10,828 nt of DNA from Limisphaerales bacterium (GTDB lineage: Bacteria > Verrucomicrobiota > Verrucomicrobiia > Limisphaerales > UBA11358). The notes beneath the pieces were generated by a model. It saw only the letters and a program-made list of their open reading frames with translations, was not told the origin of the DNA and ran no database searches. The position numbers and the translations under genes were made by a program. Positions 7,321-10,828 of this stretch are shown piece by piece. Numbering within the stretch: the stretch's first letter is position 1; the number at the start of each line of letters is the position of its first letter. The stretch covers positions 1 to 10,828 of the forward strand of contig DMQW01000162.1 in NCBI GenBank assembly GCA_003455565.1, read 5' to 3'.

Positions 7321-7370
7321 CGAACGCGAGTTATTACGCCAGCCCATCATCCAATAATCCCCAAAAAATA

Positions 7371-10300
7371 ATGAATCCTAAAAGCCTGTCAAAAAAAAAC
7401 CTGCTGACGATGATACTAATCACCGCCATTTTAATGCTTGCTGGCTTTCTGCCGGGGGCGGCTTCAGTTGTGCCGGTGAAGTTGCAATGTGAATACCGTT
7501 CCAATCCGCTGGGCATTGATGTGGCGCAGCCGCGCTTGATCTGGCAGATGCAATCCGACGAACGCAATCAAGGGCAGACCGCTTATGAAATTCTGGTCGC
7601 GGGCAGCAAGGAACTTCTCCAAAACGATCATGGAGATTTGTGGGATAGTGGCAAGATTTCCAGCGATGAAACCGCCAACATTGTTTATGCGGGCAAACCA
7701 CTGACTTCGGGTGAGCAATGTTTTTGGAAAGTCAGGGTTTGGGATAAGAACGGCCGGGCATCAACTTGGAGCACTCCTGCCAGATGGAGCATGGGATTGC
7801 TTGATCAAGGCGACTGGCGTGGAAAATGGATTGGATTGGATCAAGGTGAAAAAACCAACGATTTCGGCGGGGCGAACTGGATTTGGTTTCCCGAGGGAAA
7901 TCCGGCGGATCGTGCGCCGGTGGCCACGCGTTATTTTCGACACGTCTTTGAATTGCCGGTGAATCAGGTGATAAGTGCGGCGACCATTGAAATCACGGCG
8001 GATGACCAATTCAATTTATTTGTAAATGGCCAGGAAGCGGGCAAGGGCGACGGTTGGGGGTCGCCTAGAACAATCGCCGTCGGCGCTTTTTTGAAGCCAG
8101 GAAAAAATGTTTTGGCAGCCGAGGCGCGCAACGTTGGAAACGAGCCGAACCCGGCCGGTTTGATTGCCAGGCTGAAGGTCGAATTTGCACAAGGAACTCC
8201 ATTAACGCTGATCACGGGCGAAAACTGGAAGGCGGCAATGAATGCTGAAGCGGGGTGGAATACGCTGGCTTTTGATGACACCGCCTGGGTGGATGCCAAG
8301 CTGCTGGGAGAATATGGAACCCAAATTTGGGGGATCATTCAAAGCGACGACCGGCCGTTGCCCGCCCGTTACTTGCGGCGTGAATTTTCCGTGGAGAAAA
8401 AAGTTCGGCACGCCACGGCTTACGTCTGCGGACTGGGTCTCTTTGAGTTATACCTGAATGGAGACAAGGTAGGTGATGACGTGCTGTCGCCGGCAATCTC
8501 CGAGTATGACAAACGCGCGTTTTACCTGACTTATGACGTGACTAAGCAACTTAAACGAGGTGACAATGCCATGGGTGTCATTCTCGGCAACGGACGTTAC
8601 TATGCGCCGCGCTTGAGAGTGCCCGCAGCCTGTCTGACTTTTGGTTATCCGAAGCTGCTATTGCAGTTGAATATTGAATACACCGACGGCACGACGGCGC
8701 AGATCGTCAGTGATGAAAACTGGAAGCTGACCACCAACGGCCCGATTCGCGCCAACAACGAGTTTGATGGTGAGTTATATGACGCGCGGATGGAAACGCC
8801 CGGTTGGAGCCAGGCTAAATTTGATGATTCCAAGTGGGAACGTGTGCAATTGGTGAAGCCCGGTGCGCCGGTTTTGTCGGCGCAAATCGGCGAGCCGATC
8901 CGCGTGACGGATACGCTCAAGCCCATTGCGATCACCAATCCTAAACCGGGCGTTTATATTTTTGACCTGGGCCAAAACATGGCGGGCTGGTGTCGTTTGA
9001 AAGTCAGCGGGCCAGCGGGCACGGTTGTGAAACTTCGCCACGCGGAAGAGATCAAGCCGGATGGCACGCTTTACATGGACAATCTCCGTAGCGCGAAAGC
9101 GGAGGATAATTACACGCTGAAGGGCAGCGGTGTCGAAACGCATGAACCGCGATTTATTTATCACGGCTTCCGTTACGTCGAGGTCACGGGGTTTCCTGGC
9201 AAACCGGAATTGGACGCGATTGAAGGCAAGGTTGTTCACGACGCTTTGCCCAAAGTCGGTGACTTTGCCACTTCCAATCCATTACTGAACCAGATCGCCC
9301 ACAACATTTTTTGGACCTTGCGTGACAACTATCGCAGCATGCCCACAGACCTGCCGCGCGACGAACGTCAAGGCTGGATGGGCGACCGGCAGGAAGTGTC
9401 GAAGGGCGAAACGTATTTGTTTAATGTTGCACCGTTGTATGCCCAGTGGCTGACCGACATACAGGACGATCAACATTCCGACGGCAGCGTGCCGGACGTG
9501 TCTCCAGCCTATTGGCCTCTTTATCAAGACGGCGTGGTCTGGGCCAGCACCTATATCATCGTTCCGCACATGCTCTACGACCAATACGGCGATGTGGGGA
9601 TTTTACAGAAGCATTATGCTTCGATGCAGAAATGGACCGATCACATGACGACGTTTTTGGAGAACGACCTCATGCTGAGAAACACCTACGGCGACTGGTG
9701 CTTTCCTCCGAAATCCGCCGCGGAGATGACGGTGATTAATTCCAGCGACCCCAAGTTGACCACCAGCGGAAGCTTGATGAGCACGGCCATTTTCTATCAC
9801 GATCTGTGTCTGATGGCACGGTCGGCGCGGCTGTTGGGTAAAACCGAGAATGCCGAACATTTCGAAACGCTCGCTGGTCGGCTAAAAGTTGCCTTCAACC
9901 GCCGCTTCTATAATTCCGAGCTTGGTTATTACGACAATGGCACGCAGACCGCCTGCATTCTCCCGCTGGCGTTTGGAATGGTGCCGGATGAATACAAAAC
10001 AAACGTCTTCGCCCACCTCGTCGAAAAAATCACCGTGGAAAGCGACAACCATCTGGGAACCGGATTGATCGGCGGACATTACTTAATGCGCGTGTTGTCC
10101 GACAATGGCCGGCCCGACCTCGCCTACACGATTGCGACGCAGACGACCTATCCCAGTTGGGGCTATATGATTTCGAAAGGGGCTACTACAATGTGGGAAC
10201 TTTGGAACGGCGATACCGCCGATGCCGGGATGAATTCCCGCAACATCGTCATGCTCATCGGCGATCTCAACATCTGGCTACATGAATATCTGGGCGGCAT

Positions 10301-10709
10301 CCGTCCCGATCCAACAGCGCCGGGTTTCAAAAAAATCATCATCAAGCCCGAAGTTGTCGGCGACCTCACCTGGGTCAAGGATAGTTATGATTCTACTCGT
10401 GGCCACATTAGCAGCGAATGGCATCAATCGGCCGGGGAATTTGATTTGCGGGTCACGATCCCCGCGAACACAATGGCCATGGTTTACCTGCCGGCGGAAA
10501 ACATTAAATCAATCACGGAAAGTGGGAAACCGGCGGAGCAGGCAGGAGGCGTGAAATTTTTACGGCTGGAAAATAACCGGGTGGTTTTGCAGGTTGGCTC
10601 TGGGGATTACCATTTCGTCTCCAAAACCAAGCAGTTTGGCCAGATTTGCCGCCCGCCGGACAAATGTGTTTTTCAAAAAATCCATTTGCTGGATCAAGTA
10701 AATCATTAA
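7371..10709 (+). CDS. Alpha-L-rhamnosidase, GH78, secreted
   Basis: This 1112-residue enzyme hydrolyses terminal alpha-L-rhamnose from oligosaccharides or glycosides by an inverting mechanism. Residues 1-32 form a signal peptide (KK at 8-9, hydrophobic 11-27, cleavage near AAS). Next come an N-terminal fibronectin-like domain (YRSNPLGIDVAQPRLIW to about 160), an inserted beta-sandwich resembling a carbohydrate-binding domain (about 165-315), the Bac_rhamnosid_N domain with LFELYLNG (about 330-500), a further beta domain, the (alpha/alpha)6 catalytic barrel (about 630-960) and the C-terminal beta domain. The catalytic motif TDLPRDERQGWMGD carries Asp660, Glu665 (general acid), Trp669 and Asp672. 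GATTMWELWNG carries Glu943, the expected general base. All are intact. The ATG at 7371 is chosen because the signal peptide starts there; the frame stays open upstream only inside the preceding gene. The gap to that gene is 50 bp. The last 27 residues, after HFVSK, do not fit the usual end of the family. Confidence 0.95.
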   Translation: MNPKSLSKKNLLTMILITAILMLAGFLPGAASVVPVKLQCEYRSNPLGIDVAQPRLIWQMQSDERNQGQTAYEILVAGSKELLQNDHGDLWDSGKISSDETANIVYAGKPLTSGEQCFWKVRVWDKNGRASTWSTPARWSMGLLDQGDWRGKWIGLDQGEKTNDFGGANWIWFPEGNPADRAPVATRYFRHVFELPVNQVISAATIEITADDQFNLFVNGQEAGKGDGWGSPRTIAVGAFLKPGKNVLAAEARNVGNEPNPAGLIARLKVEFAQGTPLTLITGENWKAAMNAEAGWNTLAFDDTAWVDAKLLGEYGTQIWGIIQSDDRPLPARYLRREFSVEKKVRHATAYVCGLGLFELYLNGDKVGDDVLSPAISEYDKRAFYLTYDVTKQLKRGDNAMGVILGNGRYYAPRLRVPAACLTFGYPKLLLQLNIEYTDGTTAQIVSDENWKLTTNGPIRANNEFDGELYDARMETPGWSQAKFDDSKWERVQLVKPGAPVLSAQIGEPIRVTDTLKPIAITNPKPGVYIFDLGQNMAGWCRLKVSGPAGTVVKLRHAEEIKPDGTLYMDNLRSAKAEDNYTLKGSGVETHEPRFIYHGFRYVEVTGFPGKPELDAIEGKVVHDALPKVGDFATSNPLLNQIAHNIFWTLRDNYRSMPTDLPRDERQGWMGDRQEVSKGETYLFNVAPLYAQWLTDIQDDQHSDGSVPDVSPAYWPLYQDGVVWASTYIIVPHMLYDQYGDVGILQKHYASMQKWTDHMTTFLENDLMLRNTYGDWCFPPKSAAEMTVINSSDPKLTTSGSLMSTAIFYHDLCLMARSARLLGKTENAEHFETLAGRLKVAFNRRFYNSELGYYDNGTQTACILPLAFGMVPDEYKTNVFAHLVEKITVESDNHLGTGLIGGHYLMRVLSDNGRPDLAYTIATQTTYPSWGYMISKGATTMWELWNGDTADAGMNSRNIVMLIGDLNIWLHEYLGGIRPDPTAPGFKKIIIKPEVVGDLTWVKDSYDSTRGHISSEWHQSAGEFDLRVTIPANTMAMVYLPAENIKSITESGKPAEQAGGVKFLRLENNRVVLQVGSGDYHFVSKTKQFGQICRPPDKCVFQKIHLLDQVNH

Positions 10710-10718
10710 TAAGCCACC

Positions 10719-10828
10719 ATGAATCGCCGGAAATTCATCCGCAACACTTCGTTCATCGCTTTCATCGTCGCGATGTTGCCTATGGTCAACGGGGCTGCCG
10801 ACAGCGCCGTTACACCAAAGGATAAAAC
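10719..10828 (+). CDS. Exported protein with twin-arginine-like leader, 3'-partial
   Basis: An ATG at 10719, nine bases after the rhamnosidase stop, opens a frame that continues to the end of the window (36 full codons). The product begins MNRRKFIRNTSF, a good twin-arginine motif (RRKFI), followed by a hydrophobic stretch IAFIVAMLPMV and then NGAADSA, where a signal peptidase could cut. Leaders of this form in PVC bacteria usually precede sulfatases, oxidoreductases or glycosidases that are exported folded, but nothing of the mature domain is visible. The tight spacing points to co-transcription with the two glycosidases, so a role in the same glycan pathway is likely. No Shine-Dalgarno sequence is obvious. 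A Sec leader remains possible. Confidence 0.75.
   Translation, partial: MNRRKFIRNTSFIAFIVAMLPMVNGAADSAVTPKDK

Noticed and set aside
7095..7370. In-frame upstream extension of the rhamnosidase
   Set aside because: It overlaps the end of the preceding glycosidase, encodes Arg/Pro-rich shadow sequence, and would bury the signal peptide that starts at 7371.

Overview
The window looks like a chromosomal segment of a Verrucomicrobia-type bacterium (PVC group), probably a plant-polysaccharide degrader. The reasons are two very long exported glycosidases in tandem, an N-terminal exported module and an alpha-L-rhamnosidase of a style I associate with that phylum, palindromic intergenic repeats of PVC type, and a REP-associated (Y1/HUH) transposase with a long C-terminal extension that I recall from the same group. 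The phylum assignment is inference from recall, not a database result.

Layout, all on the + strand. Bases 1-2700 hold the 3' part (899 codons, no start in the window) of a large, soluble, helix-rich protein. It is visibly A+T-richer than the glycosidase genes and resembles the helical-repeat C-terminal half of very large bacterial NTPase or defence-type proteins. Bases 2701-3009 hold no gene but are packed with small structures: a perfect 11-bp hairpin just after the stop, two GTAG-associated palindromes, a 7-bp stem-loop and three tandem AATTCG decamers. Bases 3010-3792 are gene wreckage. The first 55 codons of an aldo/keto reductase, with a good ribosome binding site, are joined in frame to the C-terminal part of a REP-associated tyrosine transposase, which is then cut by an in-frame TGA. 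Bases 3793-3963 are the leader of the next operon and contain one operator-like dyad.

Bases 3964-10828 form a carbohydrate-use operon. It starts with a secreted multidomain six-hairpin glycosidase of uncertain family. A GH78 alpha-L-rhamnosidase with intact catalytic motifs follows 50 bp later. Nine bp after that begins a third exported protein with a twin-arginine-like leader, which runs off the window. The two enzymes probably act outside the cytoplasm on the same rhamnose-containing glycan (for example pectin-derived rhamnogalacturonan), with the rhamnosidase removing terminal L-rhamnose and the first enzyme acting on a neighbouring linkage.

The most unusual items are the reductase-transposase chimera beside a cluster of palindromes that may be the transposase's own REP substrates, and the unidentified 5'-truncated large protein. 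I found no RNA gene, CRISPR array or complete mobile element.
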